Shown here piece by piece: positions 1 to 8,374 of a DNA stretch of 64,000 bases. The position numbers and the translations under genes are program-made. The notes under the pieces were generated by a model. That model had not been told where the DNA came from and made no database searches. It was given only the letters and a program-made list of their open reading frames with translations. Every line of letters begins with the position of its first letter. Positions within the stretch are counted from its first letter, which is position 1. Source of the DNA: JAVBSN01 sp031556525 (GTDB lineage Bacteria; Bacillota; Clostridia; Lachnospirales; Lachnospiraceae); NCBI GenBank assembly GCA_031556525.1, contig JAVBSS010000019.1, positions 1-64,000 of the forward strand, written 5' to 3'.

Positions 1-121
1 TTTCTTGTCCTACATCAACACAAACACAGATTACATCGTAATCATAATTCTCCTGTAACCATGGAATAATAGCAGTAGTATCTAGACCACCTGAATAAGC
101 TAATATAACTTTTTCTTTCAT
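1..121 (-). CDS. argG: Argininosuccinate synthase, N-terminal fragment
   Basis: This is the first 40 codons of a leftward gene that runs off the left edge. The translation begins MKEKVILAYSGGLDTTAI, which holds the SGGLDTT pyrophosphate loop of N-type ATP pyrophosphatases and is diagnostic of argininosuccinate synthase. The enzyme joins citrulline and aspartate with ATP to make argininosuccinate, the penultimate step of arginine synthesis in the cytoplasm. The start is the ATG at 121-119, with a purine-rich AGGAGGA about 10 bases upstream. It is divergent from argCJB, so the 355-base gap probably carries control sites for both units. argH, the next enzyme, lies separately at 19.8-21.2 kb. Confidence 0.95.
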   Translation of the reverse strand, partial: MKEKVILAYSGGLDTTAIIPWLQENYDYDVICVCVDVGQE

Positions 122-202
122 AATAAATATATCCTCCTTAAATACTAGTGCAAACATTTATAATGTACTTGCACAACTCTAACAATAAATATACAACTAT
201 AA

Positions 203-215
203 TGAATATTATGCA
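203..215. promoter_or_regulatory. Possible ARG-box-like half site near argG
   Basis: The sequence TGAATATTATGCA resembles the TGAAT-W(4)-ATTCA core bound by arginine repressors (ArgR/AhrC), but its central spacer is one base shorter than the classical core. Its last ten bases recur at 342-351, where a second palindrome lies. The position, between divergent arg genes, makes an ArgR role plausible. This is inference from pattern only, and AT-rich DNA gives many chance matches. Confidence 0.25.
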
Positions 216-338
216 ACCCCTTTTTTAAGAATATATAAAATCAATAAAAAACCTTATAGAATAAGAGCAAAATGGGAGTTAAACTTGAATAAATAATATA
301 GCTTAACAACAAAAATATACATAAATTTAAAAATATCT

Positions 339-373
339 TGCATATTATGCATTGAAAATGTATAATTATGAAT
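339..373. promoter_or_regulatory. Tandem ARG-box-like palindromes upstream of argC
   Basis: Two imperfect palindromes lie side by side: TGCATATTATGCA at 339-351 and TGTATAATTATGAAT at 359-373. Arginine repressor operators are typically pairs of 18-base boxes separated by a few bases, so the spacing fits. The pair sits about 40 bases upstream of the proposed argC -35 box. The match to the consensus is imperfect. The rest of the 122-476 gap is AT-rich and shows no gene. Confidence 0.35.
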
Positions 374-410
374 AAATTGAAATTAGCAAACAATACTATA
401 TAAAAAATAT

Positions 411-438
411 TTGTTAAATAGTTAAAATGTGCTATAGT
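411..438 (+). promoter_or_regulatory. Sigma-A type promoter of argCJB
   Basis: TTGTTA (411-416), a 16-base spacer and TATAGT (433-438) form a good vegetative promoter. The ribosome binding site GAGGAG (462-467) follows, and argC starts at 477. Confidence 0.6.
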
Positions 439-476
439 ATTTATTAGTGATTACATAAGGTGAGGAGATTTAAATT

Positions 477-1517
477 ATGATTAAAGTTGGTATAATTGGT
501 TCAACTGGATATGCAGGTCAAGAATTAGTAAGATTATTACTAGGACATAAGGACGCTAAGGTAGTGTGGTATGGTTCTAGGAGTTATATAGATAAAAGAT
601 ATAGTGAAGTATTCGGAAATATGTTTCAAATAGTAGATGATAAATGTATGGATGATAACATGGAAGAACTTGCTAAGGCAGTAGATGTTATATTTACAGC
701 AACACCACAAGGTCTATGCAGTTCGCTTGTAAATGAAGAAGTACTTAATAAGGTAAAGATAATTGATTTAAGTGCAGATTTCCGTATTAAAGATGTAGCA
801 ACTTATGAAGAATGGTATGGTATAGAACATAAGAGTCCTTCATTTATTGAAGAAGCAGTATATGGATTATGTGAGATTAATAGAGAAGATATTAAGAAGG
901 CAAGACTCATAGCTAACCCAGGTTGTTATACAACTTGTTCAATTCTTTCGTTATATCCATTAGTAAAAGAAGGAATAATTAAACCACAGTCAATAATTGT
1001 TGATGCTAAGTCAGGAACTTCAGGTGCAGGACGTAGTGCAAAAGTTCCTAACCTATATTGTGAAGTAAATGAAAATATTAAAGCATATGGAGTATTAACT
1101 CATAGACATACTCCAGAAATAGAAGAGCAATTAGGATATGCAGCGCAGGAAGATATAAATATTATATTTACTCCACATCTAGTTCCTATGAATAGAGGAA
1201 TATTGGTTACAGCATATGCTGATTTAGCAAAAGAAGTTTCTTATGAAGAAGTTAAGGCTATATATGATAAGTATTATAAAGATGAAGTGTTTGTTCGTGT
1301 ACTTGATAAGGATGTACCACCAGAGACAAGATGGGTTGAAGGTAGTAATTATGTAGATGTTAACTTTAAGTTAGATAAGCGTACAAATAGAATAGTAGTT
1401 ATGGGTGCATTAGATAATGTAGTTAAAGGTGCAGCAGGTCAAGCGGTACAGAATATGAATCTAGTATTTGGATTACCAGAGACAGAAGGATTATTATTAG
1501 CTCCTATGTTTCCATAA
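477..1517 (+). CDS. argC: N-acetyl-gamma-glutamyl-phosphate reductase
   Basis: The 346-residue protein reduces N-acetylglutamyl phosphate to the semialdehyde with NADPH, the third step of arginine synthesis. The N-terminus carries the dinucleotide-binding motif GSTGYAGQEL (residues 8-17). The catalytic cysteine is in NPGCYTT (Cys150), and GTSGAGR follows about 30 residues later, as usual for this family. The length is typical. The ATG at 477 has a clear GAGGAG site 9 bases upstream. It is the first gene of argC-argJ-argB; argD and argF are not in the window. Confidence 0.96.
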   Translation: MIKVGIIGSTGYAGQELVRLLLGHKDAKVVWYGSRSYIDKRYSEVFGNMFQIVDDKCMDDNMEELAKAVDVIFTATPQGLCSSLVNEEVLNKVKIIDLSADFRIKDVATYEEWYGIEHKSPSFIEEAVYGLCEINREDIKKARLIANPGCYTTCSILSLYPLVKEGIIKPQSIIVDAKSGTSGAGRSAKVPNLYCEVNENIKAYGVLTHRHTPEIEEQLGYAAQEDINIIFTPHLVPMNRGILVTAYADLAKEVSYEEVKAIYDKYYKDEVFVRVLDKDVPPETRWVEGSNYVDVNFKLDKRTNRIVVMGALDNVVKGAAGQAVQNMNLVFGLPETEGLLLAPMFP

Positions 1518-1567
1518 GTGACAGACACATTTAGCTTATAGCAGATAGATATGGAAGGAAGATTAGT

Positions 1568-2794
1568 ATGAATATTATAGATGGAGGAGTAACGTCTCCT
1601 ATAGGATACAAAGCAACGGGATTACGCGCAGGAATTAAACCAGGTAAGACTAATAGAGATATGGCTCTTATCGTTAGTGAAGTTCCAGCAACTGTAGCAG
1701 GCACATTTACACTTAACATGGTAAAAGCAGCTCCTGTATTATGGGATATGAAGATTGTTAATGGTGGGGAAACTGCTCAAGCAATAGTAATTAATAGTGG
1801 AAATGCTAATGCTTGTACTGGTGAATTAGGATATGAAAATGCAAAGACAATGGCTTCTAATGTAGGAATGAAACTTGATATTGATAAGAAATTAGTATTA
1901 GTTGCATCAACAGGTGTTATAGGTCAACAACTACCGATGGAAGTTATCTATGATGGTATCAGAAAGTTATCAGAAAACTTATTAGACACTAGAGAAGGAG
2001 CAGCATTAGCGGCAGAAGCTATTCTTACTACAGATACTAAGAAAAAAGAAATTGCAGTAGAGATAGAAATAGCAGGTAAAAAAGTTACTATAGGTGCTAT
2101 GTGTAAAGGGTCTGGTATGATTCATCCTAATATGGGAACAATGTTAGGATTTATAACAACAGATTTGAATATAAGTAAAGAACTATTAACAGAAGCATTA
2201 AAAGTTGACATTGAAGAAACATTTAACATGGTTTCGGTAGATGGAGATACATCAACAAATGATAGTGTTCTTATACTAGCAAATGGAATGGCTGGAAATG
2301 ATAAGATTACAGAAAAAAATGAAGATTATCAAATATTTGTAGAAGCCCTGCATCATGTTAATGAGTATTTAGCAAAAGCAATAGCAGGAGATGGCGAAGG
2401 CTGTACAAGATTATTAGAGGTAAATGTAATAAATGCACCTAATAAGGAATCAGCAAAGATATTAGCAAAGTCAATAGTTACGTCTAATCTTACTAAATGT
2501 GCAGTGTATGGTAAAGATGCTAACTGGGGAAGGATTCTTTGTGCAATGGGATATTCAGGAGCAGAATTTGATCCTTACAAAGTGGATATAACAATTAAGA
2601 GTATTTCAGGTAAGATTAAATTAGTTGAAAATGGTATGGCTACAGATTATGATGAAGAAATGGCAACAAACATTTTAGCACCAGAAAAAGTTGTAATAAT
2701 TGCAGATGTTAAAATGGGAGAAGATAAAGCTACAGCTTGGGGCTGTGATTTAACATATGACTATATAAAAATAAACGCAGATTACCGTTCGTAA
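1568..2794 (+). CDS. argJ: Glutamate N-acetyltransferase / amino-acid acetyltransferase
   Basis: The 408-residue ArgJ moves the acetyl group from N-acetylornithine to glutamate and so recycles acetyl groups in arginine synthesis. The family is made as a precursor that cuts itself before a catalytic threonine. Here the site is NMGTMLGF, with Thr191 as the new N-terminus; the residue before it is glycine instead of the more usual alanine. KGSGMIHPNM just upstream is conserved. GAGCTRLLEV and GKDANWGRI later in the chain are also family signatures. It lies 50 bases after argC. Whether it also acts as an acetyl-CoA-dependent synthase cannot be told from sequence. Confidence 0.95.
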   Translation: MNIIDGGVTSPIGYKATGLRAGIKPGKTNRDMALIVSEVPATVAGTFTLNMVKAAPVLWDMKIVNGGETAQAIVINSGNANACTGELGYENAKTMASNVGMKLDIDKKLVLVASTGVIGQQLPMEVIYDGIRKLSENLLDTREGAALAAEAILTTDTKKKEIAVEIEIAGKKVTIGAMCKGSGMIHPNMGTMLGFITTDLNISKELLTEALKVDIEETFNMVSVDGDTSTNDSVLILANGMAGNDKITEKNEDYQIFVEALHHVNEYLAKAIAGDGEGCTRLLEVNVINAPNKESAKILAKSIVTSNLTKCAVYGKDANWGRILCAMGYSGAEFDPYKVDITIKSISGKIKLVENGMATDYDEEMATNILAPEKVVIIADVKMGEDKATAWGCDLTYDYIKINADYRS

Positions 2795-2843
2795 TAATGC
2801 ATATAGAGTATAAGTTATAGTTGTTTTGGAAGGAGATATAATA

Positions 2844-3734
2844 ATGATTAACAAAGAAAATACTATGGAGCAGGTAATGATTAAAGCTCAGACTCTTATA
2901 GAGGCGTTACCATATATTCAAAAATTTAGTGGAAAGAAAATAGTAGTTAAATATGGCGGAAGTGCTATGTTAGATGATGACTTAAGATATAACGTAATAA
3001 AAGACGTTGCATTACTTAAGCTTATTGGACTGAAACCAATTATTGTACATGGTGGTGGTAAAGAAATAAGCACATGGGTACAGAAGATTGGTAAAGAACC
3101 TGAATTCATTAATGGTTTACGTGTAACGGATGCAGAGACAATGGAAATTGCTGAAATGGTATTATCTAAGGTAAACAAAGGCCTTGTTCAAATGATGCAG
3201 AAACTAGGTTTAAATGCAGTAGGTATTAGTGGTAAGGATGCAGCACTATTAAAGGTACAAAAGAAATTTCCAGGTGGAAAAGATATAGGATTTGTTGGTG
3301 AAGTGACAAATGTTAACATTGACATTATTGATACTTTAATAGAGAATGATTTTATACCAGTTATAGCGCCAATAGGTTCAAGTGATGAATTTGAAAGTTA
3401 TAATATAAATGCAGATGATGCAGCATGTGCTATTGCAACAGCAATAAAGGCTGAGAAATTAGTATTTTTAACAGATATAGAAGGAGTATTTATTGATCCT
3501 AATGATAAAGATACATTAATATCAGAGATGGATATTGTTGAAGCAAGAAGTATGATTGATAACGGAGTAGTAGGTGGTGGTATGCTTCCTAAACTTACTA
3601 ACTGCATAGATGCAATAGAAAATGGTGTATCAAGAGTCCATGTTCTTGATGGACGTGTAGAACATTGTTTACTACTAGAGTTTTTTACCAACAAAGGTAT
3701 TGGAACAGCTATACTTAAAGAGCCATTATTCTAG
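2844..3734 (+). CDS. argB: Acetylglutamate kinase
   Basis: The 296-residue amino-acid kinase phosphorylates N-acetylglutamate, the second and usually feedback-inhibited step of arginine synthesis. VVKYGGSAM near residue 40 and VHGGGKEIS near residue 74 are the nucleotide and substrate loops, and NADDAACAIA and GGMLPKL are also typical. I place the start at the ATG at 2844, preceded by GGAAGGAGAT; an in-frame TTG at 2826 lies inside that ribosome binding site and is unlikely to be used. A hairpin terminator follows directly, closing the argCJB operon. Confidence 0.95.
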   Translation: MINKENTMEQVMIKAQTLIEALPYIQKFSGKKIVVKYGGSAMLDDDLRYNVIKDVALLKLIGLKPIIVHGGGKEISTWVQKIGKEPEFINGLRVTDAETMEIAEMVLSKVNKGLVQMMQKLGLNAVGISGKDAALLKVQKKFPGGKDIGFVGEVTNVNIDIIDTLIENDFIPVIAPIGSSDEFESYNINADDAACAIATAIKAEKLVFLTDIEGVFIDPNDKDTLISEMDIVEARSMIDNGVVGGGMLPKLTNCIDAIENGVSRVHVLDGRVEHCLLLEFFTNKGIGTAILKEPLF

Positions 3735-3750
3735 AAATTATTATGCTATT

Positions 3751-3780
3751 ATAAGTTGCCCGATGGGCAACTTATGTTTA
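3751..3780 (+). terminator. Rho-independent-like terminator after argB
   Basis: A perfect 11-base inverted repeat (arms 3751-3761 and 3765-3775, loop GAT) holds GTTGCCC/GGGCAAC and is followed by a T-rich GTTTAATTT run. It separates argB from the solute-binding protein gene. Confidence 0.75.
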
Positions 3781-3796
3781 ATTTAAGGAGATACTT

Positions 3797-5059
3797 ATGA
3801 AAAAAATGTATAGTAAGATTTTTTCACTAATAATATGTGTTGTATTAATATTTAATATTTCAGGTTGTACTAAAACAGAAACTGAAGAAGTTAAGGCAGA
3901 TAACTTTGATACTTATAAAGAGATTGAAGATTATTTAATGCCTAAAATTAATGAAAATACAGCTATAACTTTATGGTATACAGATCAATCAGATGAAGCA
4001 TATTTAAGCAAGGCAGCAGATGAGTTTAAGTTAAAATATAATATACAAGTATCTTTAAATTTGTATGAAGGAATAGATTATTTAGAAGATGTAAACAAGG
4101 CTAATATAAATAATCAGGCAGCAGATATATTTATATTATCTAATGATCAGATTCGTAAAGCAAATTTGGCAGGATTAATAGATGAAAACAATATGTACTC
4201 GGATACTTTTCTTAATAGTAATTATCCTGCAATTACTAAAAATGCAATAACTACTGATGGAAATCAATATGGTTATCCTATATATTTTGATACATATTTT
4301 ATGGTGTACAATAGTGAGTTAGTTGAGAAAGCTCCTGCCACAATTGAAGAAATACTTGATTTTGCAAGCGAATTTGAAGATGAAGAAGGTAATAAAACAA
4401 TTTTCAAATGGAATGTAGCGGACCCATATTTCGATTATATGTTTATTGGAAAGTATGCTAATATACTAGGTGACTTTGGTGAAGATAAGAGCAAATTTGA
4501 TTTAACAACTGACAATAGTATATTGTCAATGGCTTACTATCAAAGTCTAAGTCAATATTTTTCAATGAATGCAGATAGTAATAATTACAGTGAAATAAAG
4601 AAAGAAATAGAAGATGGAACACTAATTTTTAGCATTTGCAAAACAGATATTGTTAATTATATTAATAGCGAAAGTTCTTATAAGGTAGCAATGTTACCAA
4701 ATTTGAATGAAGAACTTGAATCCATACCTGCTTCAATAACTTATTCAGCTATGGTTAATGATTATTCTAACAATAAAGAAGCAGCAAATTTATTTGGAGC
4801 TTATTTATCTTATGAATATGTAACGAATCAGTATAGCATTAACTATAAAGTAGCAAGCAGAATTGGTTTTGATAGAACTGACGAAAATGAAATTCTAATA
4901 AGTAATCAATATATAAAATCTCAACCTATGCCTAAGATTTTAGAAATGGGGGATTTTTGGACATATAGTGAAATTGCATTTAAGAATATATGGAATGGAA
5001 ATGATGTTGAAACTGAGTTAATTCAATTAGAAGAAAATATGATGCAAAGATTTAAGTAA
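3797..5059 (+). CDS. Extracellular solute-binding lipoprotein (family 1-like)
   Basis: The 420-residue protein begins with a charged, then hydrophobic, signal peptide that ends in a lipobox (NISGC, Cys24), so it should be lipid-anchored outside the membrane. The body resembles family 1 substrate-binding proteins of sugar ABC importers: TLWYTDQSDEAYL, ADEFKLKYNIQV, and GYPIYFDTYFMVYNSELVEK in the middle match the usual pattern. No ABC permease or ATPase gene is adjacent, so it is an orphan, and the ligand is unknown. The start has AAGGAG 6 bases upstream. A 68-base gap leads to the next gene. Confidence 0.8.
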   Translation: MKKMYSKIFSLIICVVLIFNISGCTKTETEEVKADNFDTYKEIEDYLMPKINENTAITLWYTDQSDEAYLSKAADEFKLKYNIQVSLNLYEGIDYLEDVNKANINNQAADIFILSNDQIRKANLAGLIDENNMYSDTFLNSNYPAITKNAITTDGNQYGYPIYFDTYFMVYNSELVEKAPATIEEILDFASEFEDEEGNKTIFKWNVADPYFDYMFIGKYANILGDFGEDKSKFDLTTDNSILSMAYYQSLSQYFSMNADSNNYSEIKKEIEDGTLIFSICKTDIVNYINSESSYKVAMLPNLNEELESIPASITYSAMVNDYSNNKEAANLFGAYLSYEYVTNQYSINYKVASRIGFDRTDENEILISNQYIKSQPMPKILEMGDFWTYSEIAFKNIWNGNDVETELIQLEENMMQRFK

Positions 5060-5127
5060 TATTTTAATTATAGGTAAGACATACTAGATATAACAAATAT
5101 TAATTATTTTAATAGGAGGTATATAGT

Positions 5128-5565
5128 ATGTTAGGAATAATAATTGCTTTAATATCAGGAGCATTAATGAGTTTGCAGGGGGTATTTAATACAGGGGTTA
5201 CAAAACAAACAGGAGCATGGATAACTAATAGTTGGGTTCAATTAACTGGTTTTGTTGTATGTATTCTTGTATGGGCATTTACTGAGAGAAAAGATGTGGC
5301 TTTAACAGAGATATTTAAAATAGACAATAAGTATATGCTTATAGGTGGTGTATTAGGAGCTTTCATTACATTTACAGTTATTAAAAGTATGGCTGACTTA
5401 GGACCTGCAAAGGCAGTACTGCTAATTGTGATTTCTCAAGTAGTAGTAGCATATCTAATTGAATTATTTGGAATGTTTAATGTTGAGAAGGTTGATTTCC
5501 AATGGAGTAAGCTAATAGGAGTTGTAATTGCAATTGCAGGTTTGATTGTTTTTAAATGGGAATAA
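5128..5565 (+). CDS. DMT superfamily small membrane protein (YdcZ/DUF606-like)
   Basis: The 145-residue hydrophobic protein has about five predicted membrane segments and begins MLGIIIALISGALMSLQGVFN, a pattern typical of the YdcZ (DUF606) branch of drug/metabolite transporters. Members usually have four to five helices and may work as pairs; only one copy is present here. GGVLGAFITFTVIKSMADLGPAKAV is internal to the family pattern. The substrate is unknown. AGGAGGTATATAG upstream of the ATG gives a strong start. No partner gene is nearby, so any transport role is inferred from the family only. Confidence 0.75.
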   Translation: MLGIIIALISGALMSLQGVFNTGVTKQTGAWITNSWVQLTGFVVCILVWAFTERKDVALTEIFKIDNKYMLIGGVLGAFITFTVIKSMADLGPAKAVLLIVISQVVVAYLIELFGMFNVEKVDFQWSKLIGVVIAIAGLIVFKWE

Positions 5566-5646
5566 AATAAAGGTTGTATTATATATTTAATTTATGTAGA
5601 ATAGAGATAGTTTATATTTTTGTATTATGCTGTATGGAGGTAAATA

Positions 5647-6231
5647 TTGCGTAATATAATTTGTTTGTTTTTAATGATATGTATTGTAAGTATGGTAGGT
5701 TGTAGTAATGGAGAAGAATTTGTGATTACTACTAGTGAAGATTATGATATACAGACAGAAGAGGTCAAAGATAGCAATAATCTGAATGTTGAATCAGATA
5801 TAGAGGATTCAGATATATATGTATATGTGTGTGGACAAGTTATCAATGAAGGTGTTTATATTTTATCGAAAGGAGATAGAGTATATCAAGTTATTGAGAT
5901 GGCTGGAGGACTTACAGATACAGCAGACTGTAGACAGATTAATCAAGCTATGGAATTAACAGATGGAATGCAGATATATATTCCGACTATTGGTGAATAT
6001 ATTAGTGAACAAGTGATATATGAAGAAGTAGATGATGGTAAGATTGATATTAATATTGCATCAAAGGAAAAACTTATGGAGATACCAGGAATTGGTGAAA
6101 CTAAGGCGATAGCAATAATTAATTATAGGGAAACCAAAGGTAGTTTTAGTACTATTGATGATATCATGAATATAGATGGCATCAAAGAAGGAACTTTTAA
6201 CAAAATCAAAGATTATATAAAAGTAGGTTGA
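5647..6231 (+). CDS. ComEA-like SLBB/helix-hairpin-helix lipoprotein
   Basis: The 194-residue protein starts with a lipoprotein signal peptide (MVGC, Cys19) from a TTG at 5647 that has TGGAGG 8 bases upstream. Residues about 60-120 form an SLBB domain (YVYVCGQVINEGVY). The C-terminus (about 130-193) has two helix-hairpin-helix units around IPGIGETKAIAIINYR, as in ComEA, the DNA receptor of natural transformation. ComEA is usually anchored by a membrane helix, so the lipid anchor is a variation. comEC lies 3.2 kb downstream, which supports a DNA uptake role. A two-component system and a GerM gene stand between them. Confidence 0.82.
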   Translation: MRNIICLFLMICIVSMVGCSNGEEFVITTSEDYDIQTEEVKDSNNLNVESDIEDSDIYVYVCGQVINEGVYILSKGDRVYQVIEMAGGLTDTADCRQINQAMELTDGMQIYIPTIGEYISEQVIYEEVDDGKIDINIASKEKLMEIPGIGETKAIAIINYRETKGSFSTIDDIMNIDGIKEGTFNKIKDYIKVG

Positions 6232-6240
6232 GGTGTGTAT

Positions 6241-6927
6241 ATGAAAAAAGTACTTGTTGTGGATGACGAGAAGTTAATCGTAAAGGGAATTAAATTTAGC
6301 TTAGAACAAGATGATATGATGGTTGATTGCGCCTATGATGGAGAAGAAGCTTTGCGCATGGCTACAGATAATGAATATGATATTATACTCTTAGATATTA
6401 TGCTTCCAGGATTAACGGGGTTAGAAGTATGCCAACAAGTACGAGAATTTTCAAGCGTACCCATTATTATGTTAACAGCAAAAGGCGATGATATGGATAA
6501 AATATTGGGCTTAGAATATGGTGCAGATGATTATATTACAAAGCCATTTAATATTCTTGAAGTAAAAGCAAGAATTAAGGCAATAATGAGACGTAATGTA
6601 AAAAAAGAATCAGCTAAATCAACTAATAAAGTTATAGAAGTTAACGGAATGAAGATTGATTGTGATAGTAGAAGAGTTTTTATAGATGGACAAGAAGTTA
6701 ATCTTACAGCAAAAGAATTTGATTTATTAACAATATTAGTATTTAATCCAGATAAGGTATATTCAAGAGATGCTCTACTTAACACTGTATGGGGAAGTGA
6801 CTATCCAGGAGATGTAAGAACAGTAGATGTTCATGTTAGAAGACTACGTGAAAAAATAGAATCAAATCCGGGTGAGCCAAAATATATTCATACAAAATGG
6901 GGAGTGGGATATTATTTCAAAGCTTAG
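6241..6927 (+). CDS. OmpR/PhoB-family response regulator
   Basis: The 228-residue regulator has a receiver domain with phosphoacceptor Asp52 in LLDIMLPG, the acidic pair VDDE at the start, and the conserved Thr/Lys switch (MLTAKGDD, YITKPFN). A winged-helix DNA-binding domain follows (LTAKEFDLL, VDVHVRRLREKIE, YIHTKWGVGYYF). It most resembles the WalR/PhoP type. I choose the ATG at 6241 rather than an in-frame GTG at 6235 because GAGGTG sits 5-6 bases before the ATG. Its end overlaps the kinase gene by 56 bases, so the two are translationally linked. Targets cannot be seen, but the setting suggests envelope or competence control. Confidence 0.93.
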   Translation: MKKVLVVDDEKLIVKGIKFSLEQDDMMVDCAYDGEEALRMATDNEYDIILLDIMLPGLTGLEVCQQVREFSSVPIIMLTAKGDDMDKILGLEYGADDYITKPFNILEVKARIKAIMRRNVKKESAKSTNKVIEVNGMKIDCDSRRVFIDGQEVNLTAKEFDLLTILVFNPDKVYSRDALLNTVWGSDYPGDVRTVDVHVRRLREKIESNPGEPKYIHTKWGVGYYFKA

Positions 6928-8362
6928 ACAAGCTCTAAAACCAGTAAGAAGTCTAAAATTCATATTATTCATAACTGTTTTCTTACTCACCCTAGTTATG
7001 ATATTTTTATTTAGAGCCAATTTAGAGAGAGTTACTGAGAAGAAGTTAACGGAGCAAAGAATTTCAAACGTTCAAAGTCAGTGTAATATATTAGCTAATC
7101 AGGTTATTGATAATAACTTTATGATAGAAAGTTATATTGATAACCTTAACGCTGAAATAGATCAATTGGCTAATGTATATGAAGGTCGTATTATGATAAT
7201 TGATAATAATTATAAGATAATCAAGGATACATATACTATCGAACAAGGAAAATATATTCTGTCAGAAGATGTATTTTCAGTTATGCATGGTACAGTCGAT
7301 AAAGATATAAATATGATTGATAGATATATACAAATTATTATGCCGATTATTGATATTTCTGAAAAGGATTCCAAGGAAACTGCTATCAAAGGTGTTATTA
7401 TTGCAACTGTATCTATAAATGAGATGATTAATACAAATGATTACTTGCATCAACAAGGTAATACATTATATGCATTATTTGTAGTAGTAGTTCTAGTGGC
7501 ATCATTAGTAGTTGCATCAGTAAGTGTCGCAGGTATAGATGATATCAATAAACAACTTAAAACAATGGGAGAAGCCCAGTTAAGTGAGTTAAATGCTGGT
7601 TTTACATATAGTGAGATGGAGGATTTGACTGATAATTTTAATGTTATAATGAATAAGATACAAAAGTTAGAAGATTCAAGACAGGAATTTGTTTCTAATG
7701 TATCTCATGAGCTTAAAACACCTATAACATCAATGAAAGTATTAGCAGATTCGTTGTTATTACAAGAAAATGTTCCAGCAGAAATGTACAAAGAATTTAT
7801 GCAGGATATTGCAGATGAAATAGATAGAGAAAATCAAATTATTAATGATTTACTTACATTGGTTAAGACAGATAAAAAATCATCAGAGCTTAATATAGAA
7901 GTAATTAATATTAATGAATTATTAGAACTATTACTTAAACGTTTAAAGCCAATAGCAGAGTTGAGAAATATAGAAGTAGTATACGAAAGTGTTAGAGAAG
8001 TTAATGCTGAAGTTGATGAACTTAAGTTAACACTGGCTATTTCCAATTTGATTGAAAATGCTATTAAATATAATATTGATGACGGATATGTTAATGTAAA
8101 TCTTGATGCAGATCACAAGTTTTTTTATATAAAGGTGGTAGATTCAGGTGTTGGAATACCAGAAGATTGTCAAGATCAAATATTTGAGAGATTTTATCGA
8201 GTTGATAAAGCAAGAACTAGAGATACAGGTGGTACTGGATTAGGTTTATCAATTACACGTAATGTAATACTATTACATAAAGGTGCAGTCAAGGTTTATA
8301 GCGAATTGGGTAAAGGAACAACATTTACAGTTAGAATTCCGTTAAGATATATAATTGTATAA
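6872..8362 (+). CDS. Membrane sensor histidine kinase
   Basis: The protein of up to 496 residues has a first membrane segment at about residues 29-48, an extracellular sensor region to about 200, a second membrane segment at about 200-220 and a HAMP-like linker. The HisKA box is NVSHELKTPITSM with His279 as phosphoacceptor. The ATPase domain shows the N box (NLIENAIKYN), G1 (DSGVGIP), F box (ERFYRVD) and G2 (GGTGLGLSI). It should phosphorylate the regulator upstream. The start is unclear: the only usual codon before the first membrane segment is GTG 6872, which has no ribosome binding site, while GGGGAG at 6899-6904 precedes ATT 6911. Confidence 0.92.
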   Translation: MSQNIFIQNGEWDIISKLRQALKPVRSLKFILFITVFLLTLVMIFLFRANLERVTEKKLTEQRISNVQSQCNILANQVIDNNFMIESYIDNLNAEIDQLANVYEGRIMIIDNNYKIIKDTYTIEQGKYILSEDVFSVMHGTVDKDINMIDRYIQIIMPIIDISEKDSKETAIKGVIIATVSINEMINTNDYLHQQGNTLYALFVVVVLVASLVVASVSVAGIDDINKQLKTMGEAQLSELNAGFTYSEMEDLTDNFNVIMNKIQKLEDSRQEFVSNVSHELKTPITSMKVLADSLLLQENVPAEMYKEFMQDIADEIDRENQIINDLLTLVKTDKKSSELNIEVININELLELLLKRLKPIAELRNIEVVYESVREVNAEVDELKLTLAISNLIENAIKYNIDDGYVNVNLDADHKFFYIKVVDSGVGIPEDCQDQIFERFYRVDKARTRDTGGTGLGLSITRNVILLHKGAVKVYSELGKGTTFTVRIPLRYIIV

Positions 8363-8374
8363 TGGGTGAATATT

